Below the pieces are notes generated by a model. That model was not told the DNA's origin. It saw only the letters and a list, made by a program, of their open reading frames with translations, and did not search any database. 64,000 nt of DNA from an uncultured Chitinophaga sp. (GTDB taxonomy: Bacteria; Bacteroidota; Bacteroidia; Chitinophagales; Chitinophagaceae), in assembly GCF_937898475.1 (NCBI RefSeq), contig NZ_CALEJS010000042.1, positions 268,974 through 332,973 on the forward strand, given 5' to 3'. The position numbers and the translations under genes are program-made. Shown here in pieces: positions 51,805 to 59,863 of the stretch; within the stretch, counting starts at the first letter, position 1, and the number at the start of each line of letters is the position of its first letter.

Positions 51805-51884
51805 TAAACAATTTGACAGAAAGGTGGTTTATTTGTAATGTGAATTACTTTCAACCTTAATTTTTTACCTAAAACCTCAACATT

Positions 51885-52304
51885 ATGGAATCTTCGTCCT
51901 CGATTTTTGGTACCGGCTTTTTTCTTTTCTGGCTGGTACTCACGATTTTTTACATTTATTGTGGCTGGAAGATCTACGAGAAAGCCGGTCAGCCGGGATG
52001 GGCGGTTATCGTTCCCCTCTACAACGTGATCGTGCAAATGAGAATTATTGGCAAACCCTGGTGGTGGCTGCTGCTGATGTTTATCCCTGTTGTCAACCTC
52101 GTGATTGCCATATGGGCTGCCAACCTGCTCAGCAAAAGCTTTGGCAAAAGTGAAGGCTTTACCTTAGGCCTGATCTTCCTGGGTTTCATTTTCTATCCGA
52201 TCCTGGCCTTTGATAAATCTATCCAGTACCAGGGCCCTGCCGGTAATCCCAACGCCACATCGCTTGGTGATCAGATCCAGAGTATCGGCTCGGATGTTAA
52301 ATAA
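51885..52304 (+). CDS. Small polytopic membrane protein, DUF5684-like
   Basis: A 139-residue membrane protein. Helices are visible at about 8-28, 38-50, 58-78 and 90-108. The conserved-looking stretch KAGQPGWAVIVPLYNVIVQ with later GKPWWWLLL is what DUF5684-type proteins show. The C-terminal tail is polar (GNPNATSLGDQIQSIG). The function is unknown. The next gene, an RDD protein, starts 44 nt downstream, so the two are probably co-transcribed. Confidence 0.7.
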   Translation: MESSSSIFGTGFFLFWLVLTIFYIYCGWKIYEKAGQPGWAVIVPLYNVIVQMRIIGKPWWWLLLMFIPVVNLVIAIWAANLLSKSFGKSEGFTLGLIFLGFIFYPILAFDKSIQYQGPAGNPNATSLGDQIQSIGSDVK

Positions 52305-52348
52305 ATAGTACGGGGGAAAAACGGTGCAAACAAAAACACACTATACCA

Positions 52349-52804
52349 ATGGAATCTGTTAATCCGAATACAGGCAGCGAGGAGCTGCTGGGAGACATAC
52401 ATGAGATTGCGGTACTGAATTACGCATCACAGGGACAAAGACTTGCAAATTATCTTATCGACAGAGTAGCCTCACTGGCAATTTCATTATTGACAGGTAT
52501 CTTTATGGTGAGCCTGCTGGGTGAATCTTACAGCTGGATCCTGGATGAGAAAATATCGTTTTATTTACTCATCTACACGGGCACGGTTATATATTATACC
52601 CTTGCCGAAGCATGTCTGAAAGGACGCACCCTCGGTAAGCTCATCACCAGTACACACGCTGTCACCAACGATGGCAAACCGCTCGGCTTCCGTGACGCCT
52701 TTGTGAGAAGCCTTAGCCGTATAGTACCTTTTGAAGCATTTTCAGGCTTCGGCGCGGCGCCCTGGCATGATCAGTGGACAAGTACCACGGTAGTGAAAAA
52801 TTAA
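52349..52804 (+). CDS. RDD family membrane protein
   Basis: A 151-residue RDD protein. The defining residues appear in QRLANYLIDRVASLA (Arg, then Asp) with a second Asp-containing C-terminal part (NDGKPLGFRDAFVRSLSR). Three helices are likely. RDD proteins are proposed transporters or membrane adaptors, with no firm role. The gene ends 2 bp before the stop of a convergent second RDD gene, with no terminator between. Two RDD genes tail-to-tail suggests an ancient relation, but the proteins differ strongly. Confidence 0.8.
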   Translation: MESVNPNTGSEELLGDIHEIAVLNYASQGQRLANYLIDRVASLAISLLTGIFMVSLLGESYSWILDEKISFYLLIYTGTVIYYTLAEACLKGRTLGKLITSTHAVTNDGKPLGFRDAFVRSLSRIVPFEAFSGFGAAPWHDQWTSTTVVKN

Positions 52805-52806
52805 GA

Positions 52807-53529
52807 TCAGTCTTTCGTAACGTAGTAATTATAATCGTTCAGCAAGGTTTCGAGGAACTGCATGTGATCCATTTCCGTTTCGATCTTCAGCACATCCCTT
52901 ACACGGTAGGATACTTTTGCCGCCAGCTCAAGGTTGCCTGATTTCAAAGCGCGGTCCATCAGTTCCCTGACCTTGTTGAGATCTTTGTCAGACAAGCGCA
53001 GTATCTGCGGAAAATGAGGCTGATAATCCGTTTGCGATACTTCTCGGAAAATGGTGTCGTTCAGGCTGCTTTTTGTCCGGGTATTCACTACAATAGTGCC
53101 GGCTACCACATCGCCCAGCCGCTGATTATACTTAGAGCGGGCAATAGAAATGATAGGGATAACGCCCCAGAGAATAAAGGGAGATTCCATAATGCGGAAT
53201 ACCCAGCGGATCATATGCTGGCTGTAGCTGGGCGGGTTTCCCAGCATACTCACGACCTTCAGGCTCATGGCTTTTTTTCCGGGTGTTTGTCCACGCATCA
53301 GCACCTCAAATACCAGGAAATAAAGGCTCAGCGGCAGGGCAATGGCCCAGAAAGCAAAAATGTTGCCCGTTGTACCGGAAAACGAGCTGGCCGCTATAAT
53401 CCATACCAGTATCAGCCACGCTATCCGTATGCCCAGGTCTATCAGCCAGGCCACAAAACGCTGGCTGATATCAGCGGCCTCAAATTCAAGGTCTATATTG
53501 AAAGCAGTTGGTATTTTTATAGCGGTCAT
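52807..53529 (-). CDS. RDD family membrane protein
   Basis: A 240-residue RDD protein. The membrane part (about 20-165) begins QRFVAWLIDLGIRIAWLIL and contains the typical MRGQTPGKKAMSLKVV loop and RLGDVVAGTIVV. A soluble C-terminal domain of about 70 residues (KVRELMDRALKSGNLELA...) follows. ATG 53529 is preferred over TTG 53535. Its -7 box (TAAATTTG) ends 4 nt before the ATG. It is divergent from the SpoIIM-DUF4129-MoxR operon and probably belongs to the same functional unit. Confidence 0.85.
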   Translation of the reverse strand: MTAIKIPTAFNIDLEFEAADISQRFVAWLIDLGIRIAWLILVWIIAASSFSGTTGNIFAFWAIALPLSLYFLVFEVLMRGQTPGKKAMSLKVVSMLGNPPSYSQHMIRWVFRIMESPFILWGVIPIISIARSKYNQRLGDVVAGTIVVNTRTKSSLNDTIFREVSQTDYQPHFPQILRLSDKDLNKVRELMDRALKSGNLELAAKVSYRVRDVLKIETEMDHMQFLETLLNDYNYYVTKD

Positions 53530-53532
53530 GCA

Positions 53533-53560
53533 CAAATTTACTAATTAATGTATATGTTTG
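53533..53560. promoter_or_regulatory. Paired divergent -7 boxes of the RDD gene and SpoIIM operon
   Basis: TAAATTTG on the minus strand (53540-53533) and TATGTTTG on the plus strand (53553-53560) both match TAnnTTTG. The box-to-ATG gaps are 3 and 6 nt. The two ATGs are only 37 bp apart, so both promoters share the same DNA. Confidence 0.6.
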
Positions 53561-53566
53561 TCAGGT

Positions 53567-54571
53567 ATGAGAGAATCCACTTTCATTAAAAAGAACCTGG
53601 CCCGCTGGAAGCGTTACCAGGCAGAGCCCAGTGATGATCCGGATGTAATGGCGGAACGGTTCACCAGTCTGCTGGACGATCTCGCATACGCTAAAACTTT
53701 CTACAGCTTCAGCAAAGTAACCCAGTATATCAACGGGATGGCTGCCGCCATCTACCAGCATATCTACCGCAACCGCCGCGATGAAGCCGGACGGGTGCGC
53801 ACCTTCCTGGCCTACGAGCTGCCTTTGCTGATCCGCCGCCATCACCGGCTGCTGCTCTTCACCTTCGCCTACTTCCTGCTCTTCACCATTATGGGCGCTT
53901 TCTCTGCATCGCATGACGAAACGTTTGTACGGGGCATCCTGGGCGATGAGTACGTAAATATGACCGAACAGAATATTTCCAGCGGAGACCCTTTCGGTGT
54001 ATATAAAAGCGGTAATGAATGGGTAATGTTCTTTTACATTGCCTACAACAATATCAACGTGGCCCTGATGTGTTTTGTGGGCGGTATCATCTTTACCGTG
54101 GGCACACTCTGGCTGCTGTTTAAAAACGCAGTAATGCTGGGCTCTTTCCAATATTATTTCTTTGCTAAAGGGCTGGGCTGGCAGTCTGTACTGGTGATCT
54201 GGATACATGGCACGCTGGAGATCTCAGCCATTGTCATTGCAGGCGCCGCCGGGATGATCATGGGCAGCGGCCTGCTGTTCCCGGGCACCCGCAAAAGAAT
54301 GGACGCCTTGAAGCGCTCCGCCAAAGACGGTATTAAAGTGATCGTTAGCCTCATCCCCATATTTGTAGTGGCGGCTTTCCTGGAAGGATTTGTAACCCGC
54401 CATACTTCCATGCCCCTGTGGCTGAGCCTCCTGATATTACTGTTATCACTGTCCTTTATTATCGGTTACTTCATCATATATCCTATATGCGTGCAGCGCA
54501 AGGGATACCGGCTGGACGCTTCCACCGGCGCACTGGTGAAACCTGATAAAGCTATTCCGGCAACCAACTGA
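53567..54571 (+). CDS. SpoIIM-family membrane protein
   Basis: A 334-residue integral membrane protein with the SpoIIM (stage II sporulation M-like) domain. An N-terminal cytoplasmic part (about 1-95) starts MRESTFIKKNLARWKRYQ. About six helices follow, with the family pattern AYNNINVALMCFVGGIIFTVGT and GTLEISAIVIAGAAGM. Bacteroidota do not sporulate; the family recurs with MoxR and RDD genes. TTG 53558 is in frame but lies in the promoter. It starts the operon that runs to 58974. Confidence 0.88.
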   Translation: MRESTFIKKNLARWKRYQAEPSDDPDVMAERFTSLLDDLAYAKTFYSFSKVTQYINGMAAAIYQHIYRNRRDEAGRVRTFLAYELPLLIRRHHRLLLFTFAYFLLFTIMGAFSASHDETFVRGILGDEYVNMTEQNISSGDPFGVYKSGNEWVMFFYIAYNNINVALMCFVGGIIFTVGTLWLLFKNAVMLGSFQYYFFAKGLGWQSVLVIWIHGTLEISAIVIAGAAGMIMGSGLLFPGTRKRMDALKRSAKDGIKVIVSLIPIFVVAAFLEGFVTRHTSMPLWLSLLILLLSLSFIIGYFIIYPICVQRKGYRLDASTGALVKPDKAIPATN

Positions 54572-54575
54572 ACCT

Positions 54576-55427
54576 ATGATGATGTGCATAAAGAATCGGT
54601 ATAGAAGCTGTTTACTGTTGCTGGTCGCCATCCTGCTTCCCCTGTTGTTACCTGCGCAGGAGCTGGATAGCGTGTCGCTTGCTGATGTCGGTATGTATGA
54701 CACTGCCGCATTCCAGGCGCCGGAGAGCGATGAGCTGGAAACAGCCTATGGAGAACAGGAAGTGAGAACGCATTCTTTCTGGGATCAGGCGGTACCGGTG
54801 AATATAGACAGCACGGAAGAGTGGTGGGTGAACGGCGGACTGGTGCAACGCAAAGTGCCTGATAAGGTCATGTCTAAACTGAAAGCTGATAAGGCCCTGC
54901 AATATGATAAGGAGAAAAAAGCGCCGGTGCGGAATGAATGGCTGGTGAAATTATTGGTTGGCCTGGTGCAGTTCCTGTATAATATCCGCCTGCTGATCAT
55001 TGTACTGCTGGTAGCGGGCTTGTTGCTGCTGGTGTTTTATTTCATGCGTCAGCAGGGATTCCGTTTCCGCGGTCAGGCAGAAGAACCCCTGCCCGATACG
55101 GAAGTTACAGACCCGGGCATTGCAGGGTATGAGCGATATTTACAGGAGGCGATAACAGCGGGTGATTTCAGGCAGGCCGTACGCTTTTTACACCTGCTGA
55201 CACTGCGGATGATGGCAGACCGTGAACTGATCGTATTAAGCAAGGATAAAACCAATGCAGACTACCTCCGCGTATTGCTGAAGACCCAATGGTACCAGCC
55301 TTTTGTCCGTCTTACAAGAGACTATGAATACATATGGTACGGAGAAGTGAATGTGAATGCTGATCAGTTTAACCACATTCATGGGCAGTTCCGTCAATTT
55401 ATAAACGAACTAGGATTTACCCGGTGA
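54576..55427 (+). CDS. DUF4129 domain membrane protein
   Basis: A 283-residue protein with an N-terminal signal or anchor (CLLLLVAILLPLLLPAQ), an extracytoplasmic segment to about 125, one transmembrane helix at about 130-152 (RLLIIVLLVAGLLLLVFYF), and a cytoplasmic DUF4129 domain. The last is recognisable by YERYLQEAITAGDFRQAVRFLHL and DYEYIWYGE. DUF4129 is often fused to transglutaminase-like proteins, but none is present here. It lies 4 bp after the SpoIIM gene and its stop overlaps the next GTG (GTGA). Confidence 0.82.
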   Translation: MMMCIKNRYRSCLLLLVAILLPLLLPAQELDSVSLADVGMYDTAAFQAPESDELETAYGEQEVRTHSFWDQAVPVNIDSTEEWWVNGGLVQRKVPDKVMSKLKADKALQYDKEKKAPVRNEWLVKLLVGLVQFLYNIRLLIIVLLVAGLLLLVFYFMRQQGFRFRGQAEEPLPDTEVTDPGIAGYERYLQEAITAGDFRQAVRFLHLLTLRMMADRELIVLSKDKTNADYLRVLLKTQWYQPFVRLTRDYEYIWYGEVNVNADQFNHIHGQFRQFINELGFTR

Positions 55428-56650
55428 GATCAAGGATTTTCATTATTGTAACTGTCTTTGTAGTGCTATGCTTCATATTGCTGATGATAGCCGGCAACCA
55501 GTCGCGCAATGCCGACGCCAGGCAGGATCTCAGCAAGCAGAGCTTCTCTCATAAAGATAAACTGCCCGGCGGTTGCTATGTGGCTTACAACTGCCTGCAG
55601 CATCTCTTTAACGGAGAAGCGGTGAAGGTAGTGACAAAGCCATTTACGCGCACTTACAGGAAAAACGTTTATCTCAACAGGGGAGAGGGCAGCCTGTACA
55701 TACTGGTGGCAGATAAACTATACGCCAGCCAGAAAGATATAGATGATATGCTGCGGTTTGTGAGAACAGGCAACCAGTTATTCCTGGCCGTAAACCGGCC
55801 GGACAGCATACTGAAAGTGCGGCTGGGCGTCGCCGTGAACGACGAGCGTATGCTGTTCTCCCTGGCCTCCACCCCCAGCGCAGAACATTATGTAAATCCC
55901 TATATAGGCGCAGATACCGTATTCTCACGTAAAGGAATATACGAGGGACGATACTTTACCGCCATGGATACGTCCAACACCACTATACTGGCTACCAATC
56001 ATCATCAGCGGCCTAACTTCATCCGGGTGAGCTATGGCAAGGGAGATATTTTCGTACTGCTGAATCCTTCCTCCTTTACGAACTATTTCCTGATGCACGG
56101 CAACAACATTGTTTCGCTGGAACATCAGCTGGCCTATACTTACGACCGGCCTTCGGGCGTATATTGGGATGAGTACTATAAGTATCTGAACGGGCCGCAG
56201 GGCGACTTCAGCGAGTGGCAGGTACTGATGCGTTACCCGGCTATGCGCTGGGCGCTGTGGCTGTTTGTGGCGCTGCTCCTGGTATATGTTATTTTTGAAA
56301 GCAAAAGGCGCCAGCGCATCATTCCTGATAAACCTGTACTGGCTAATAACTCGCTGGAGTTTGTGGAAACGCTGGGCCAGTTATACTACCAGCAGGGCAA
56401 TAACCGGAACCTGGCGCAGAAGATGACGCTGCACTGGACAGAATACGTGCGTACGCGTTTCTACCTCAGTACACAGCATCTGAACGCAGCCTTTATAGAT
56501 ACGCTGGCACGTAAATCCGGACAGCCTTATGCTGTGGTGAGAGAGATCGTGGAAAGCATTCATCATATACAACTATCCGACCAGGTCAGCGATGCAGACC
56601 TGCAGCAATTCTATAGGAACATTCATCAGTTTTACCTAAATACGAAATAA
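55424..56650 (+). CDS. DUF4350 domain membrane protein
   Basis: A 408-residue protein. The start codon is GTG 55424, overlapping the stop of the previous gene, which suggests translational coupling. Helix 1 lies at about 5-22 (FIIVTVFVVLCFILLMIAG). The DUF4350 region follows (KDKLPGGCYVAYNCLQHLF), then about 200 extracytoplasmic residues and a second helix near 285-305 (ALWLFVALLLVYVIFE). The cytoplasmic C-terminus is helical. Function unknown; membership in MoxR operons is typical for DUF4350. Confidence 0.82.
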   Translation: MRSRIFIIVTVFVVLCFILLMIAGNQSRNADARQDLSKQSFSHKDKLPGGCYVAYNCLQHLFNGEAVKVVTKPFTRTYRKNVYLNRGEGSLYILVADKLYASQKDIDDMLRFVRTGNQLFLAVNRPDSILKVRLGVAVNDERMLFSLASTPSAEHYVNPYIGADTVFSRKGIYEGRYFTAMDTSNTTILATNHHQRPNFIRVSYGKGDIFVLLNPSSFTNYFLMHGNNIVSLEHQLAYTYDRPSGVYWDEYYKYLNGPQGDFSEWQVLMRYPAMRWALWLFVALLLVYVIFESKRRQRIIPDKPVLANNSLEFVETLGQLYYQQGNNRNLAQKMTLHWTEYVRTRFYLSTQHLNAAFIDTLARKSGQPYAVVREIVESIHHIQLSDQVSDADLQQFYRNIHQFYLNTK

Positions 56651-57631
56651 ATGGACGTTAATACATTTGAGCCGAGATCAGATCTTTCTACCCTTCACCA
56701 GTCAGTGGAGGCCATCCGTGCGGAGATCGGCAAAGTGATAGCCGGTCAGCATCAGATGATAGATCTGCTGATCACCGGGCTGCTTACGCAGGGCCATGTA
56801 CTGATAGAAGGTGTGCCGGGGGTGGCTAAAACGCTTACCGCCAAACTGCTGGCCCGTTGTGTGGACGCTGATTTCTCACGTATACAGTTCACACCCGATA
56901 TTATGCCGGCTGATGTGCTGGGCACCTCTGTATTTAACCCCCAGAGCCGGGAGTTTGAATATAAACGCGGGCCTGTTTTCAGTAACCTCGTACTGATAGA
57001 CGAGATCAACCGCGCCCCTGCCAAAACGCAGGCCGCACTGTTTGAGGTGATGGAAGAACGGCAGATCACCAACGATGGTATCACGCATCCGCTGCCTTTG
57101 CCTTTTATGGTGATCGCTACCCAGAACCCGATAGAGCAGGAGGGTACCTATCGCCTGCCTGAAGCGCAGCTGGACCGTTTCCTGTTCAAAATTGAGGTGA
57201 AGTATCCCGAGATAGCAGAAGAAGTAGCCATGCTGCAGGCCATGCATCAGCACAACGGCGTACAGGATATTACCATGATGGTGAACCGTGTGGTAACCGC
57301 CACACAGGTGCTGGAGTTCCAGTCGCAGGTGCGCAGGATCCATATTGAAGAAAAGCTGTTGCATTACATTGCCGCACTGGTACAGGAAACCCGCGTAAAC
57401 CCATCGCTGTACCTCGGTGCATCGCCCCGCGCTTCACTGGCGGTGATGAACTGTGCAAAGGCTATCGCCGCTATGCGCGATCGTGATTTTGTAACGCCGG
57501 ATGATATCGTGGAGATGCTGCCGCATGTATTGCGCCATCGTATTATGCTCACCCCTGAGCGTGAAATGGAAGGCATTGCTGCAGACGAAGTGATTGCCCA
57601 GATCATTAAAGCAGTGGAGGTACCCAGATAA
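56651..57631 (+). CDS. MoxR-family AAA+ ATPase
   Basis: A 326-residue AAA+ ATPase. Walker A is GVPGVAKT at 54-61 and Walker B LVLIDEIN with Asp117/Glu118. Sensor 1 is ATQNPIEQEGTYRLPEAQLDRF and the lid domain follows. MoxR proteins act as chaperones for maturation of partner complexes, often with DUF58 or von Willebrand A proteins. Its ATG follows the preceding stop directly. Its own stop overlaps the next start (TAATG), so coupling with the DUF58 gene is tight. Confidence 0.93.
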   Translation: MDVNTFEPRSDLSTLHQSVEAIRAEIGKVIAGQHQMIDLLITGLLTQGHVLIEGVPGVAKTLTAKLLARCVDADFSRIQFTPDIMPADVLGTSVFNPQSREFEYKRGPVFSNLVLIDEINRAPAKTQAALFEVMEERQITNDGITHPLPLPFMVIATQNPIEQEGTYRLPEAQLDRFLFKIEVKYPEIAEEVAMLQAMHQHNGVQDITMMVNRVVTATQVLEFQSQVRRIHIEEKLLHYIAALVQETRVNPSLYLGASPRASLAVMNCAKAIAAMRDRDFVTPDDIVEMLPHVLRHRIMLTPEREMEGIAADEVIAQIIKAVEVPR

Positions 57632-58974
57632 TGTTCCTGAAAGCGCTATACCGTTCCCTGTTCTTCGGCAACCGGTTTTACCTGGCCCTGGGTGTGAATG
57701 TGCTGCTGTTCATTGTATCCTTTTTCTACCCGGCCTTGTATACCATTGCCCTGCTGGTGTTTGCAGCGCTGATGGCACTGTTGTTGCTGGATCTGACGTT
57801 GCTGTTCATTACCCGCGGTAATGCGCTGGAATTAACGCGCATTACGCCGGTGCGTTTCAGCAATGGCGATGAGAATGAGGTGCGTATAGAGGTGCGCAGC
57901 AATTTCCGTTTCCCGGTATCAGTGGCCATAGTGGATGAACTGCCTTTCCAGTTCCAGCTCAGGGACCACCTGCTGAAAAGCTGGATAAAGCCGGGCGCAG
58001 AACAGGTATTCACCTTTTCACTACGGCCGCTGGAAAGAGGTATTTACCAGTTTGGCAATACCAACGCTTTTGTATCCAGCCCCTTTGGATTGGTGAAACG
58101 GCGTTTTATTTATGAGAACGAAGCACAGGTAAAAACATATCCCTCTTTTCTGCAGCTACGCAACTTTGAACTGCTGTCTTACATGAACCGGCTGAATGAG
58201 CTGGGTGTGCATAAAAAGCGTACCGTTGGACACAGCATGGAGTTTGACCACATCAAGGAATATACCCGCGGCGATGATGTACGCATGCTGAACTGGAAAG
58301 CTACCGCCCGCAGGGAAAACCTGATGGTGAACACCTACGTGGAAGAACGCTCGCAGCAGGTATACTGTGTGATAGATAAAGGGCGTACTATGAAGATGCC
58401 CTTTGACGGACTCACACTGCTGGATTATGCCATTAACTCCACGCTGATCTTCAGCAACGTGGCCCTGCAGAAAGGAGATAAGGCAGGACTGGCTACCATT
58501 GCCGCCCAGCAGGTGGATATACTGCCTGCCAGCAATAAGAAAACGCAGCTGGACAAGGTGCTGGAAATGCTGTATGCCCAGGAAACCCAGTGGGAGGAAA
58601 GCGACTACGAAAAACTGAGCATTTCACTCAGAAGGGCATTCAACCAGCGCTCGCTGCTCATCCTCTTTACCAATTTTGAATCCATGCCCGGGTTACAGCG
58701 GCAGCTGCCATACCTGCGCAAACTGGCCCGCTATCATTTGTTGCTGGTTGTGTTCTTTGAGAATACGGCACTGAAGAAAGTAACAGAACAACAGGCCTCC
58801 GGCGTGGAAGAAATATACAAACAGGTAATTGCCCAGCAGTTTGCCTACGAGAAAAAACTCATTGCCCGCGAGCTGTCTCAGTACGGCATCATGTCGCTGC
58901 TGGTAACCCCCCAGCAGCTGACCATACAGGTGATCAACAAATACCTGGAACTGAAGGCAAGAATGTTGATTTAA
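57631..58974 (+). CDS. DUF58 domain protein
   Basis: A 447-residue protein with two N-terminal helices (about 15-60). The DUF58 signature is EFDHIKEYTRGDDVRMLNWKA (about 205-226), here cited by its core EYTRGDDVRMLNW. A C-terminal region resembles a degenerate von Willebrand A fold (VYCVIDKGRTM, LLILFTNFESM), as is common in MoxR partners. It ends the operon. The TAA stop (58972-58974) directly precedes a heptad array. Confidence 0.9.
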   Translation: MFLKALYRSLFFGNRFYLALGVNVLLFIVSFFYPALYTIALLVFAALMALLLLDLTLLFITRGNALELTRITPVRFSNGDENEVRIEVRSNFRFPVSVAIVDELPFQFQLRDHLLKSWIKPGAEQVFTFSLRPLERGIYQFGNTNAFVSSPFGLVKRRFIYENEAQVKTYPSFLQLRNFELLSYMNRLNELGVHKKRTVGHSMEFDHIKEYTRGDDVRMLNWKATARRENLMVNTYVEERSQQVYCVIDKGRTMKMPFDGLTLLDYAINSTLIFSNVALQKGDKAGLATIAAQQVDILPASNKKTQLDKVLEMLYAQETQWEESDYEKLSISLRRAFNQRSLLILFTNFESMPGLQRQLPYLRKLARYHLLLVVFFENTALKKVTEQQASGVEEIYKQVIAQQFAYEKKLIARELSQYGIMSLLVTPQQLTIQVINKYLELKARMLI

Positions 58975-59132
58975 GTTTGAGGTTTGACGTTTGAGGTTCG
59001 TTGAAGGCGACAGGTTGAAAGTAGCCGTCAGCGGGGCAATAAGCTGCTTGAGATATGTAGGTTATTATATACCTAAATTTTAAACCTCTAACTTCTAACA
59101 AACTTCAAACTTCAAACCTCAAACCTCAAACT
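58974..59132. repeat. Heptad inverted repeat, AGTTTGA family
   Basis: Left arm AGTTTGA, GGTTTGA, CGTTTGA, GGTTCGT (58974-59001). Right arm seven inverse 7-mers (59084-59132: ACCTCTA, ACTTCTA, ACAAACT, TCAAACT, TCAAACC, TCAAACC, TCAAACT). AGTTTGAGGTTTGA (58974-58987) pairs perfectly with 59119-59132. Both convergent stop codons touch the outer ends of the arms. Confidence 0.9.
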
Positions 59133-59823
59133 AATTTTTCCTTTTCCTGTTCGGTCTCCTGTCATCTTCTATCACCTGGGAATCGTCATCGGGTAGTTGT
59201 TTTACAGGAATTACGGAGTGTGCGGTAAGGCGGGGTTTGGCTTTGTAGACGGCGCTTACATTAATAAGGCGGGTGGTATCGCCGGTGTTCAGCAGAAGGT
59301 CTTGTCCGAGAAGTTTCCCGGCGGAAGTCTGCAGCTGTACGCTGGAGGTATCCAGGGGAAAGATCCTGCCTGAACTGAATTTTGCTTCAACGTTGAGGTA
59401 AAAATGAATGCCTCTTTTCAGGCTGTCGGCATAATGGTTAAAACGTATGCCGGTGATGTAGGGCAGTTGGAGCGTGGTTTCAAAAGGGGGATGGCCGCCT
59501 GCGTCAGGAAGGGTTACCACCAGTTTTACCCGGTAATGCTGCCCGGCCAGTTTCTGGCGGTCAAAGTACAGGTGGCCGTTCCGGAAATCGCCGTCGGGAC
59601 TGGACACTTTAATGGCTCTCCAGCGATAATCGCCCTCCAGGAAGCCCTCTGTCTGCCGGATATCCCCGTTATTGTAGGTGATCTCCAGCCCGAGAGGGGC
59701 CTGGTTATACAGTTCTACCACGGCGGTGGTGTCGTAAAAGGCGGTAACGCCTGTTACCACTGCTTTCTGGGCAGCTGATAACAGCGGAAGCAGTAAAAAG
59801 GCGGCCAACAGGTGCACTCTCAT
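59131..59823 (-). CDS. Exported protein of unknown function
   Basis: A 230-residue protein I do not recognise. ATG 59823 gives a standard signal peptide (MRVHLLAAFLLLPLLSAAQ); ATG 59847 adds eight residues. The mature part is beta-rich, with YNQAPLGLEITYNNGDIRQ and later LPYITGIRFNHYADSLKRG. It ends in a charged tail (DDDSQVIEDDRRPNRKRKN). It follows the nitronate monooxygenase-like gene by 40 nt on the same strand, so it may be the last gene of a ribE operon. Confidence 0.65.
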   Translation of the reverse strand: MRVHLLAAFLLLPLLSAAQKAVVTGVTAFYDTTAVVELYNQAPLGLEITYNNGDIRQTEGFLEGDYRWRAIKVSSPDGDFRNGHLYFDRQKLAGQHYRVKLVVTLPDAGGHPPFETTLQLPYITGIRFNHYADSLKRGIHFYLNVEAKFSSGRIFPLDTSSVQLQTSAGKLLGQDLLLNTGDTTRLINVSAVYKAKPRLTAHSVIPVKQLPDDDSQVIEDDRRPNRKRKN

Positions 59824-59863
59824 AATTATAACAGAAGAAAAAATCATTCCAGAATCCGGTGCT

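Noticed and set aside
51560..51838. A 92-codon plus-strand frame that could be called a small basic protein
   Set aside because: It runs antisense through the SRP RNA gene, its T9 terminator and its promoter. It begins at TTG, and its lysine-rich part is just the A-run of the terminator.
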